This document shows, in pieces, positions 1 to 6,349 of a stretch of DNA of 7,416 nt. The position numbers were made by a program, and so were the translations under genes. The first letter of the stretch is position 1. Each line of letters begins with the position of its first letter. The DNA is from Cryomorphaceae bacterium (GTDB lineage: Bacteria > Bacteroidota > Bacteroidia > Flavobacteriales > Schleiferiaceae), in NCBI GenBank assembly GCA_002685435.1, contig NYXD01000138.1, positions 1 through 7,416 of the forward strand, given 5' to 3'. Below the pieces are notes generated by a model. It was not told the origin of the DNA and did no database searches. It was given only the letters and a program-made list of their open reading frames with translations.

Positions 1-120
1 AGGATGTCGTTCTCTGAAAGATCAATTACAAAGGCATGGCAAAACTTGCTTCATTAGTGTATACCATTACTGCTCGATCGGCGAACTATGTGGGCTTAAT
101 CTTTCAGAGAACGACATCCT
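1..120. repeat. Perfect 22-bp inverted repeat at the contig end (arms 1-22 and 99-120)
   Basis: Bases 1-22 are the exact reverse complement of bases 99-120, separated by 76 bases. Pairing breaks at the next base (23 against 98). The right arm lies in the peptidase coding frame and encodes residues IFQRTTS. The left arm places a TGA (15-17) in that same frame, although family-like peptidase sequence (INYKG) begins at about 21, right where the arm ends. A break of homology exactly at the arm boundary, at the extreme end of the sequence, is what a fold-back chimeric read or a misjoined short k-mer would give. A real hairpin or inversion site is possible but less likely. Confidence 0.9.
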
Positions 121-398
121 CTGAACAAAAGGCGACGCCGAATTTCTCAGTTACATTGGGCGTGGTACCTGACTACCTTTTCGGTGGCCCTGGTCTTAGA
201 ATTGACGGTGCAACAGAAGGCCGACCCGGTGCGAATGCGGGACTAGAGGCGGGTGACGTTATTTTGAAGATAGGCGACATTGCTATTGATGATATTTATG
301 CCTACATGACAGCATTAGGTGCGTTTAAGAAGGGGGATACGACTTCTATCAGCTATTCGAGGGATGGCAACGTTATTGAATCGGAAATTACATTCTAA
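18..398 (+). CDS. M28-family metallopeptidase, C-terminal fragment with PDZ domain (5' partial)
   Basis: This is the last 126 codons of what is normally a much larger secreted or periplasmic zinc aminopeptidase-like protein of Bacteroidota. In this family a short helical stretch (INY-G-M-K) follows the last zinc-ligand histidine region, then a linker, then a PDZ domain that ends the protein. Here INYKGMAKL starts at about base 21. The linker LIFQRTTSSEQ leads into FSVTLGVVPDY (residues 37-47 counted from the ATG at 36), and the PDZ domain runs to the stop with GLRIDG (53-58), AGLEAGDVILKIGD (68-81) and IYAYMTAL (87-94). The zinc site and catalytic domain are not in the window. The ATG at 36 is only the first Met after the TGA at 15-17 and is probably not the true start, because homology appears to extend upstream of it. 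The stop overlaps the gpsA start by one base. Peptidase assignment is by memory of the family tail; the PDZ call is firm. Confidence 0.75.
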   Translation, partial: KINYKGMAKLASLVYTITARSANYVGLIFQRTTSSEQKATPNFSVTLGVVPDYLFGGPGLRIDGATEGRPGANAGLEAGDVILKIGDIAIDDIYAYMTALGAFKKGDTTSISYSRDGNVIESEITF

Positions 399-1408
399 TG
401 GAAGTTCAATCTGAAACATACCCGAAAGTAGCGGTTATAGGTGGGGGCTCTTTTGGAACTGCCGTAGTAAAAATGGTAAGTGAAAACACAGGTCTTTGCC
501 ACTGGTGGATGCATAATGAAGAGAGTGCGGCACATATTCGGGAGTATCACCATAATCCACGTTACCTCTCTTCGGTAGCTTTTGATAAAGGAACTGTAGA
601 GATCTTTACGGATATTAATTCCGCTATAGCAGGTTGTGATATTGTCATCTTCGCCGTTCCAAGCGCCTTTGTTAAAGAGGTGTTGTCGAATATGAATAAA
701 GGTGCGCTTGATGGAAAACTGGTGTGTTCGACCATAAAGGGCATTATTCCAGACGAGAACATGATTGTTGGAGAATACCTTCGAGAGGTAGTTGGCGTGC
801 CGGAAGACCACATTGTGGTCATTACTGGCCCTTGTCATGCAGAAGAAATAGCACTGGAGCGTTTAAGTTTTCTGACAGTTGCGGCTTTAGACGCAAGCGT
901 ATCTAAAAAGGTAGCAAGCGTTTTACAGAGTCACTACGTAAGATGCACGCTCAGCAAGGACATCTACGGTACAGAATACGCTGCGGTGATGAAGAACATC
1001 TATGCTATCGCGGCAGGGATGTGCCACGGTTTAGGTTACGGAGATAATTTTCAAGCGGTACTTATTTCGAATGCAGCGCGGGAGATGCGCCGCTTCATGA
1101 AGAGTACGTGTGAAGGTCGAATCAATATTAAAAAGAGTGCCTATTTAGGCGATTTATTAGTGACCTGTTACAGCCAATTTTCTAGAAACCGAATGCTTGG
1201 GAACATGCTCGGTAAAGGCTATACCGTCAAAAGCGCAAAAGCTGAGATGACCATGATTGCTGAGGGCTATTATGCAGCCGCCTTGGTGGCAAAAATTCGA
1301 AAAAAGCAGGAGGTTAGAATGCCTATTGTCAAAGCCGTTTATGAGGTGATGTATGAAGGAAAATCTGCGAAAAAGACCATGGCGAAATTGGCCCAAAAAT
1401 TAACCTAA
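398..1408 (+). CDS. gpsA: NAD(P)-dependent glycerol-3-phosphate dehydrogenase
   Basis: This cytoplasmic enzyme interconverts dihydroxyacetone phosphate and sn-glycerol-3-phosphate, supplying the backbone for phospholipids. At 336 aa it is full length for the family. The N-terminal Rossmann fold carries GGGSFGTA (residues 15-22), a variant of the usual GAGSWGTA. It is followed by NPRYLS (53-58), AVPSAFVKEV (86-95) and STIKG (111-115, a conserved lysine). GPCHAEE (144-150) matches the family GPsxAxE motif. The catalytic lysine should be K199 in AAVMKNIYAIAAG. The C-terminal helical domain has GDLLVTCYSQFSRNRMLG (251-268), the substrate-phosphate binding signature, and AEG (288-290). The start is set by a TAATG overlap with the peptidase stop, suggesting translational coupling; no strong ribosome site is visible. 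A 49-base gap separates it from the transport unit downstream. Confidence 0.96.
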   Translation: MEVQSETYPKVAVIGGGSFGTAVVKMVSENTGLCHWWMHNEESAAHIREYHHNPRYLSSVAFDKGTVEIFTDINSAIAGCDIVIFAVPSAFVKEVLSNMNKGALDGKLVCSTIKGIIPDENMIVGEYLREVVGVPEDHIVVITGPCHAEEIALERLSFLTVAALDASVSKKVASVLQSHYVRCTLSKDIYGTEYAAVMKNIYAIAAGMCHGLGYGDNFQAVLISNAAREMRRFMKSTCEGRINIKKSAYLGDLLVTCYSQFSRNRMLGNMLGKGYTVKSAKAEMTMIAEGYYAAALVAKIRKKQEVRMPIVKAVYEVMYEGKSAKKTMAKLAQKLT

Positions 1409-1412
1409 GGTT

Positions 1413-1439
1413 ACGCAAACTTACACAGTGGCATTGCGT
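1413..1439. repeat. Short inverted repeat in the gpsA / transport-unit gap
   Basis: ACGCAA (1413-1418) and TTGCGT (1434-1439) are perfect 6-bp arms around a 15-base centre. It lies in the only sizeable intergenic gap of the window, just upstream of the LolA-like gene. There is no T-run after it, so it is not a standard intrinsic terminator. It could be an operator or chance; a 6-bp arm pair is weak evidence. Confidence 0.25.
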
Positions 1440-1457
1440 TAGTATAGTAGACTCACG

Positions 1458-2204
1458 ATGATAATGACTAAAGTTTTCAAGACCTTACTTCTGCTATGTT
1501 TCACTTCGGCACTAACTGCGCAGAACCCCAGTTCTATTCTCCAAAAAGCAGAAGCTAAATTATCGGGTGCAGATCTCTCTGCTGAGGTCAGTATTCGTAC
1601 CGTCCGCCCTCGCTGGGAACGCACCATGGAAGCGAAAATTTGGAATCAGGGATTAGATAAAACCATGATTTTAATCACCGGACCGGCGCGTGAAAAAGGA
1701 ACCGCATTTCTTCGCAACGGTGAAGACGTTTGGCATTTTGTGCCAGGCATCAAAAAAATTGTTGCGCTACCGGCGGCAATGGTACAGAGCTGGATGGGTA
1801 CGGATTTCACGAACGATGCGTTGATTAACGCGGGTTCATTGGTTGAAGATTATACCGCGAGTTTACTGGGTATAGTATCTGTGAATGGCACGAACTGTTT
1901 TAAAATCGCACTAACACCTAAGGCAGATGCAGCGGTAGTTTGGGGTCAGGTAGTGACATTCATATCTGTGGACGAATTTCTCCAATTGCGTACAGAGTTT
2001 TACGATGAAGAAGAATACCTAATCACTACCCTCGAAGCGACGGAAATCAAATCTTTTGGGAATAGAACATTGCCTTCAGTATTGCGGATCACCCCAGCTG
2101 AGGAAGAGGGGAAATTTACCGAAATGACCTACAAGGCACTCAACTTCAACCCGACTTTTGATGAAGGATTTTTCGAGCGCAGTAATATGAAAAGGGTCGA
2201 ATAA
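1458..2204 (+). CDS. LolA-like outer membrane lipoprotein-sorting protein (PF17131-type), secreted
   Basis: The 248-aa protein begins with a signal peptide: a charged start (MTKVFK), a hydrophobic core (LLLLCFTSAL, residues 10-19) and a signal peptidase I-like end TAQ (20-22). C14 is not in a lipobox, because the residue before it is Leu, so a soluble periplasmic product is expected. The mature part looks like the LolA-like half-barrel family that binds acyl chains or lipoproteins: RTMEAKIW (55-62), REKGTAFLRNGEDVWHFVPG (78-97), the family hallmark WMGTDFTNDAL (112-122), and late strands ending in FDEGFFERSNMKRVE. It heads an operon with two FtsX-type permeases and an ATPase, which supports a role in carrying cargo from the inner membrane. 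An alternative start at 1464 would give a tidier signal peptide. The exact cargo is unknown; the family is also found beside RND/MMPL exporters. Confidence 0.85.
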   Translation: MIMTKVFKTLLLLCFTSALTAQNPSSILQKAEAKLSGADLSAEVSIRTVRPRWERTMEAKIWNQGLDKTMILITGPAREKGTAFLRNGEDVWHFVPGIKKIVALPAAMVQSWMGTDFTNDALINAGSLVEDYTASLLGIVSVNGTNCFKIALTPKADAAVVWGQVVTFISVDEFLQLRTEFYDEEEYLITTLEATEIKSFGNRTLPSVLRITPAEEEGKFTEMTYKALNFNPTFDEGFFERSNMKRVE

Positions 2205-3415
2205 TGTTCAAATTGGCCTGGCGCAACATATGGCGTAATAAAGGAAGAAGCATTATCACTATAGCTGCTGTTATGTTTTGTGTGATTTTCGCTGTAGTCC
2301 TTCGCAGCTTTCAAGTGGGTGTATGGGAACACATGGTCGGTGATATCGTCGCAAACAATTTTGGCTATCTACAAGTACATCAAAAGGGATTTTGGGGAGA
2401 CCAGAGTCTGGATTTGAGTATGGACGAGACAACATTGGACTGGGATAAAATGGAAAATGTACCCGGTGTTCGTGCTCTTGTACCCAGGCTGGAGAGCTTT
2501 TCTTTAGTAAGTACAGGTGAAAGCAATAGGGGCAGTTTGGTGTTGGGTATTCGTCCCGAGGAGGAATTGTCCGGTTTACGGCTAACGGACCAATTGATTG
2601 ATGGTCGCCTCTTCGCACCGGCCTCTAATGAAGTGGTTGTTTCGCAGGGACTTGCGGAATATTTACACGTGGCGGTTGGGGATTCTCTTATGTTTTTGGG
2701 GCAAGGTTATCGTGGGGCAAGCGCTTACGGCCAATTCATGGTAGCGGGGATTGCTAAAATTTCGAATCCTGAACTCAATAAACAGCTTGTCGTCTTGCCC
2801 CTAGAGACGGCCCAGTGGATGTACAATGCCACGGGGCTATTAACGACAGTAGTAGTAGATTTAGAACCAAATGCGGATTTCGCAGAAGTCAAAGCGGCAC
2901 TCGAGCTATTATTAAGATCAGATTTCGAATTACTAGACTGGGAACAACTGTTTCCAGAATTGGTCCAAACCATTGAAGCAGATATGGCCGGTGGTCAAAT
3001 ATTTGTGACCATTCTGTACTTTATTATATCCTTCGTATTGCTGGGGACGGTTATCATGATGGTAAGTGAACGCGAGCGTGAGTTTGGTATTTTGGTGAGT
3101 ATAGGCATGCGTAAAACGACGTTGGCTGCGGTGACGGTTTTGGAAAATTTAATGCTGCTCGTCGGCGGCGCTGTAGTGGGAATGGCCGTCGTTAAACCGG
3201 TCCAATTTTACTTTAAATACAACCCCATCGATCTAAGTGGGCAGATGAAGGAAGCTATTGAGCAATTCGATTTTGAACCCAAACTGTATACCACCACCTC
3301 TTTCATTATTAATTTGAATCATGGTGCCATCGTCTTCGTTATAGGTGTCTTGGTAAGCAGCTATGCCGTCTGGAAAATCATGAAGTTGAACCCGGTAAAA
3401 AGTATGCGCGCATGA
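2204..3415 (+). CDS. ABC transporter permease, FtsX/LolC-LolE-type (first of two)
   Basis: This 403-aa inner-membrane protein has the LolC/LolE/MacB layout. There is one N-terminal membrane helix (about 16-37), a large periplasmic domain (about 40-262), then three helices (about 266-288, 306-330 and 372-392). Between helices 2 and 3 lies the cytoplasmic coupling segment SEREREFGILVSIGMRK (288-304), which contacts the ATPase in this family. The protein ends KLNPVKSMRA, the usual FtsX-type tail. The N-terminus FKLAWRNIWRNK is nearly repeated in the next gene (FKVAWRNIWRAK), so the two permeases are paralogues that probably pair. It starts inside the stop of the LolA-like gene (TAATG). I would not assign LolC or LolE individually; a MacB-like exporter half is the main alternative, but MacB carries its ATPase fused and this protein does not. 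Confidence 0.88.
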   Translation: MFKLAWRNIWRNKGRSIITIAAVMFCVIFAVVLRSFQVGVWEHMVGDIVANNFGYLQVHQKGFWGDQSLDLSMDETTLDWDKMENVPGVRALVPRLESFSLVSTGESNRGSLVLGIRPEEELSGLRLTDQLIDGRLFAPASNEVVVSQGLAEYLHVAVGDSLMFLGQGYRGASAYGQFMVAGIAKISNPELNKQLVVLPLETAQWMYNATGLLTTVVVDLEPNADFAEVKAALELLLRSDFELLDWEQLFPELVQTIEADMAGGQIFVTILYFIISFVLLGTVIMMVSEREREFGILVSIGMRKTTLAAVTVLENLMLLVGGAVVGMAVVKPVQFYFKYNPIDLSGQMKEAIEQFDFEPKLYTTTSFIINLNHGAIVFVIGVLVSSYAVWKIMKLNPVKSMRA

Positions 3416-4635
3416 TTTTTAAGGTGGCTTGGCGAAACATCTGGCGTGCAAAGGTGCGCTCCTTTATCGTAATTGGGTCCATTGCGGTAGGAATTTGGGC
3501 GGGTTTGCTCATCATAGGTTTCTCTTTCGGAATGAATAATGAGCGTACGGCGTCGGCCATTGGAACGACCACCGGACATGCGCAGATTCACCATGAAGAT
3601 TTCGATGCCGAACCGTTATCCACTGCTGTGGTCGCGGATTCCTCCACTGTAGTTGCCCTTCGTAAAACGGTAGAAGCTTTGCCATTTGTAAGTGGCACCG
3701 CACAGCGTACAGTATTAGGCGGAATGATTAATTCTACCAAAAGTGCTCGCGCAGTTCGGATTATGGGCATTTGGCCAGAAGAAGAGCGCCTTCAAACGAC
3801 TTTGGCCGACTACATGGTAGAAGGTGATTTCTTTGAAGCTGCCGGTCGCAATCGACTGGTGATCGGCGAAAAATTAGCGAAACGATTAGGATTAAAATTG
3901 CGTAGTAAAGTGGTCCTCACTTTTCAAGATTCAGAAGGCAATCTTAGCAGAGCATCTTTCCGAATTTCAGGGATCTATAAAACATTAAATGCCACTTGGG
4001 ATGAGTTTCACCTGTATGTGCATCATCAGGATTTAGAAAATACGCTGGGCGCTCCATTAGTACATGAAGTATTAGTGCGTTTTGAGGAAACTGTAGATAC
4101 CGAAGAAAAAGCGGGTGCATTGGCAGCTGCTATACCTGAAGGATTGGCGGTGAAGTCCTGGAAACAGGTTCGTCCTGAATTGGGCTTTGCGGATGATATG
4201 ATGGCCATTATGCTCGTATTGGTATTAGGTATTATCATGATGGCACTGTTGTTCGGTATTATCAACAACATGCTTATGGCCATATTGGAACGCCGCAGAG
4301 AACTGGGCATGCTTATGGCTGTAGGAATGAATAAGCGCAAGCTATTTTTAATGATCCTAGTTGAAACATTGATGTTAGGGTTTGTTGGTGGTCCTATCGG
4401 GATCTTTCTTGGCGATCTGAGTACACGTGCCATGATGCGCATCGGGATAGATTTATCCAGTAAGCAAGACGGCTTAGCAGAATTAGGCGTGCAGAGTATC
4501 ATTTATCCTGAAATCGTTCCCAGCTATTACCTCATTATTGCTGTAATGGTAATAACAACGGCTTTGATTGCCTCCATTTTACCCGCAATTAAAGCGCTTA
4601 AATTGAATCCAGTAGAAGCCATTCGTGGTCATTAA
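3412..4635 (+). CDS. ABC transporter permease, FtsX/LolC-LolE-type (second of two)
   Basis: This 407-aa paralogue of the preceding permease has the same plan: helix 1 at about 17-38, a periplasmic domain to about 260, then helices at about 263-290, 309-335 and 372-395. The coupling segment is LERRRELGMLMAVGMNKRK (292-310), closer to the classical ERRRE(I/L)G form than that of its partner. The tail ALKLNPVEAIRGH is a standard FtsX-type ending. The periplasmic part has the MacB-like core pattern (HAQIHHEDF near 56-64, VRIMGIWPEEE near 115-125, EGDFFEAAGRNRLVIGEKLA near 137-156). It overlaps the previous stop by four bases (ATGA), so translation is likely coupled and a 1:1 heterodimer is plausible. 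Which of the two is the LolA-contacting (LolC-like) partner cannot be judged by eye. Confidence 0.88.
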   Translation: MIFKVAWRNIWRAKVRSFIVIGSIAVGIWAGLLIIGFSFGMNNERTASAIGTTTGHAQIHHEDFDAEPLSTAVVADSSTVVALRKTVEALPFVSGTAQRTVLGGMINSTKSARAVRIMGIWPEEERLQTTLADYMVEGDFFEAAGRNRLVIGEKLAKRLGLKLRSKVVLTFQDSEGNLSRASFRISGIYKTLNATWDEFHLYVHHQDLENTLGAPLVHEVLVRFEETVDTEEKAGALAAAIPEGLAVKSWKQVRPELGFADDMMAIMLVLVLGIIMMALLFGIINNMLMAILERRRELGMLMAVGMNKRKLFLMILVETLMLGFVGGPIGIFLGDLSTRAMMRIGIDLSSKQDGLAELGVQSIIYPEIVPSYYLIIAVMVITTALIASILPAIKALKLNPVEAIRGH

Positions 4636-4638
4636 GTT

Positions 4639-5319
4639 ATGAGTAAACCTGTTATCGAAGTTAAAAACCTAGAAAAGGTCTATGAGGGCGCTGTTCCTGT
4701 GCACGCCGTGAACGGTATTAGTCTTACCATAACGCAAGGCGAGTTTACGGCGCTCAAGGGGCCGTCGGGCTGTGGGAAAACTACTTTGCTCAATATGCTC
4801 GGGGGGCTAGACCAGCCAACGGCAGGATCTATTGCTATTGGAGGGGTGGACATTACTACGCTGAGTGAAAATGCATTGATCGACTTTAGATTGCGCAATA
4901 TTGGATTTGTCTTTCAAGCCTACAATCTTATACCGGTGCTTTCTGCCCAGGAAAATGTAAGTTTTATTATGCTTCTCCAAGACAGGCCAAAGGAGGAACG
5001 TGAAGCGCGTGCGCAGCAATTGCTCGAAGCAGTTGGATTGAAGGGTAAGGAAGATAAAAGACCAGGCCAGCTTTCAGGCGGTCAACAGCAGCGCGTTGCC
5101 GTTGCCAGGGCCTTGGCTTCGAAGCCTCAATTTGTTTTGGCCGATGAACCTACGGCAAATCTTGATTCGCAGAGTACGGCAAACCTATTAGATATTATGG
5201 AGCAGTTGAATAAAGAAGAGGGAATGACCTTCGTTTTCGCAACCCACGATGATCGTGTTATTAAAAAAGCGCGCCGAATCATTAGTATCGAAGATGGAAA
5301 AGTTCTCAGCGACGACTAA
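4639..5319 (+). CDS. ABC transporter ATP-binding protein, LolD/MacB family
   Basis: This 226-aa cytoplasmic ATPase should power the two permeases encoded immediately upstream. All nucleotide-binding motifs are intact: Walker A GPSGCGKTT (41-49), Q-loop Q93 in FVFQAYNLIPVLSAQENV, signature LSGGQQQR (145-152), Walker B FVLADE (165-170) with catalytic E170, D-loop NLDS (174-177) and switch histidine H203 in ATHD. The NLIPVLSAQENV segment and the length of about 225 aa are typical of the LolD/MacB/FtsE group, which pairs with FtsX-fold permeases rather than with importers. There is a 3-base gap from the permease stop and no good ribosome site, consistent with coupled translation. The family call is very safe; LolD itself versus another exporter of the group is inferred from the LolA-like neighbour. 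Confidence 0.93.
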   Translation: MSKPVIEVKNLEKVYEGAVPVHAVNGISLTITQGEFTALKGPSGCGKTTLLNMLGGLDQPTAGSIAIGGVDITTLSENALIDFRLRNIGFVFQAYNLIPVLSAQENVSFIMLLQDRPKEEREARAQQLLEAVGLKGKEDKRPGQLSGGQQQRVAVARALASKPQFVLADEPTANLDSQSTANLLDIMEQLNKEEGMTFVFATHDDRVIKKARRIISIEDGKVLSDD

Positions 5320-5336
5320 AGCCTTATTTTAGGGTC

Positions 5337-5999
5337 ATGGATCCTAAATTTCTACCGTACACACCCTGGCCAGTTTCTGATACAGATGCTCTTGCGTTGT
5401 TTGAAAACTTTGAAACGGCACTTCAAACTAGACGTAGCCTACGTATGTACAGCAAAAAGCCAGTCTCTCGAACGATGGTAAAACGTCTTATCGGTTTAGC
5501 GGCTTCCGCGCCTTCAGGGGCAAACAAACAGCCTTGGCATTTTGTCGCAGTGCAAAACTCGGAGGTAAAGAGAAAAATACGTGAAGCTGCAGAAGAGGAA
5601 GAAAAAGCTTTCTACGGGGGCCGTGCAACTGAAGAATGGCTCGAGGATCTCAAACCGTTTGCTACCGATTGGGAAAAGCCATTTTTAGAGGATGCGCCTT
5701 GGCTCATCGTGGTTTTCCGAAAGAATTACGATGTTGAAGCTAACGGATCGAAAGCGAAGAATTATTACGTGCAAGAGAGCGTAGGCATTGCTTGTGGATT
5801 CTTAATAGCCGCCATACATGCTGCTGGATTAGTCACTTTGACACACACACCATCTCCGATGGGCTTTCTCTCCGAAATTTTGGGCCGTCCCTCAAATGAA
5901 AAGCCCTTTTTACTTTTACCCGTAGGGTATGCGGCCGATGGCGCAGAAGTGCCGGATATTTCTAAGAAAGGGTTAGACGAAATCAGTGATTTTATCTGA
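5337..5999 (+). CDS. FMN-dependent nitroreductase-fold protein, iodotyrosine deiodinase (IYD) homologue
   Basis: The 220-aa protein has the nitroreductase fold but is specifically IYD-like. FMN-binding RRSLR (32-36) matches the RRSVR of human IYD, and APSGANKQPWHF (58-69) matches APSGAHTEPWTF. From the EEEE run (86-89) to TP (171-172) it can be laid against human IYD, as I remember it, without any gap at a constant offset of 68. On that alignment the three residues gripping the halotyrosine zwitterion, human E157, Y161 and K182, fall on E89, Y93 and K114. T239, near the flavin N5, falls on T171. SVGIACG (148-154) and EILGRPSNEKPFLLLPVGY (180-198) complete the match. The likely reaction is reductive removal of halogen from mono- or di-halotyrosine, needing a partner reductant. 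There is no signal peptide or membrane anchor, so it is cytoplasmic, unlike the animal enzyme. It lies 17 bases after the ATPase gene. A generic nitroreductase is the fallback call. Confidence 0.88.
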   Translation: MDPKFLPYTPWPVSDTDALALFENFETALQTRRSLRMYSKKPVSRTMVKRLIGLAASAPSGANKQPWHFVAVQNSEVKRKIREAAEEEEKAFYGGRATEEWLEDLKPFATDWEKPFLEDAPWLIVVFRKNYDVEANGSKAKNYYVQESVGIACGFLIAAIHAAGLVTLTHTPSPMGFLSEILGRPSNEKPFLLLPVGYAADGAEVPDISKKGLDEISDFI

Positions 6000-6022
6000 C
6001 CTTTGAAGAAAATTACACCACT

Positions 6023-6349
6023 ATGTTTGAAGGAACGTCTGTACAATTTGTCGTAGATGCTGATGAGGTTCGTCAGGAGCTCAAAGCAGCCCAATTGAAT
6101 TGGCCTATTGTAAAGATTTTAGGTCAAGAGGATGAAGAAGAAAAAGATCCTGAAGATATGAGCGTTAGTGGTGAAGGCGTGGCCATTTATATTGATAGTA
6201 TTGAAGTGATTCTCAAAGAACGCATTGAAAAGGCAAAAGACATCGTTGCTACAGTAGCACGTATGATTCAATATTTCAACGAACGCGACGAAACCGCCGT
6301 TCTCTTCTTTCATGTCAGCTGGGAGACCTATTTGATCGACGAAAAATAG
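6023..6349 (+). CDS. Small acidic protein of unknown function
   Basis: I do not recognise this 108-aa protein. It has no signal peptide, membrane helix or cysteine. An acidic stretch EDEEEKDPED (36-45) splits it into an N-terminal part (FVVDADEVRQELKAAQLNW, 9-27) and a C-terminal part with a predicted long helix (IEVILKERIEKAKDIVATVA, 60-79) followed by a hydrophobic strand (TAVLFFHVSW, 91-100). It starts 23 bases after the deiodinase-like gene, with an A-rich stretch (GAAGAAAA, 6005-6012) but no clear Shine-Dalgarno. Its end overlaps the uvrC end tail-to-tail. The uninterrupted frame and the natural gene spacing argue that it is real. The opposite strand has a shorter open frame here that fits nothing known. 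Confidence 0.7.
   Translation: MFEGTSVQFVVDADEVRQELKAAQLNWPIVKILGQEDEEEKDPEDMSVSGEGVAIYIDSIEVILKERIEKAKDIVATVARMIQYFNERDETAVLFFHVSWETYLIDEK

Larger units (their letters stand above)
1458..5319 (+). other. Probable four-gene operon: LolA-like carrier, two LolC/E-type permeases, LolD-type ATPase
   Basis: Four genes on one strand are packed with a 1-base overlap (TAATG at 2202-2206), a 4-base overlap (ATGA at 3412-3415) and a 3-base gap (4636-4638). Such junctions usually mean one transcript and coupled translation. The gene set contains all inner-membrane and periplasmic parts expected of a Lol-type extraction and carrier pathway. In Escherichia coli lolA lies apart from lolCDE, whereas here a LolA-superfamily gene leads the unit. 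No outer-membrane acceptor of LolB type is seen in the window. The cargo is not known from sequence. Confidence 0.75.

Noticed and set aside
398..460. Unusual GGGSFG nucleotide-binding loop in GpsA in place of GAGSWG.
   Set aside because: The three key glycines are present and such substitutions are within normal family variation; all downstream active-site motifs are intact.
395..838. Long open frame on the minus strand opposite gpsA.
   Set aside because: It shows no recognisable motifs and is fully overlapped by gpsA, whose motifs are unmistakable.
1421..1448. TTACAC (1421-1426) and TATAGT (1443-1448) with a 16-base spacer, resembling an E. coli-type promoter.
   Set aside because: Bacteroidota primary sigma factors use a different consensus (TAnnTTTG-like), and transcription from here would begin almost at the start codon. 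The match is too weak to annotate.
4026..4502. 158-codon open frame on the minus strand opposite the second permease.
   Set aside because: Its low-complexity Ile/Ser/Asn/Pro-rich product is what an antisense reading of membrane-helix codons gives; the permease on the plus strand is clear.
5316..5332. CTAAA/TTTAG hairpin with a 7-base loop in the gap after the ATPase gene.
   Set aside because: The stem is only five A/T-rich pairs with no following T-run, so it is not a credible terminator.
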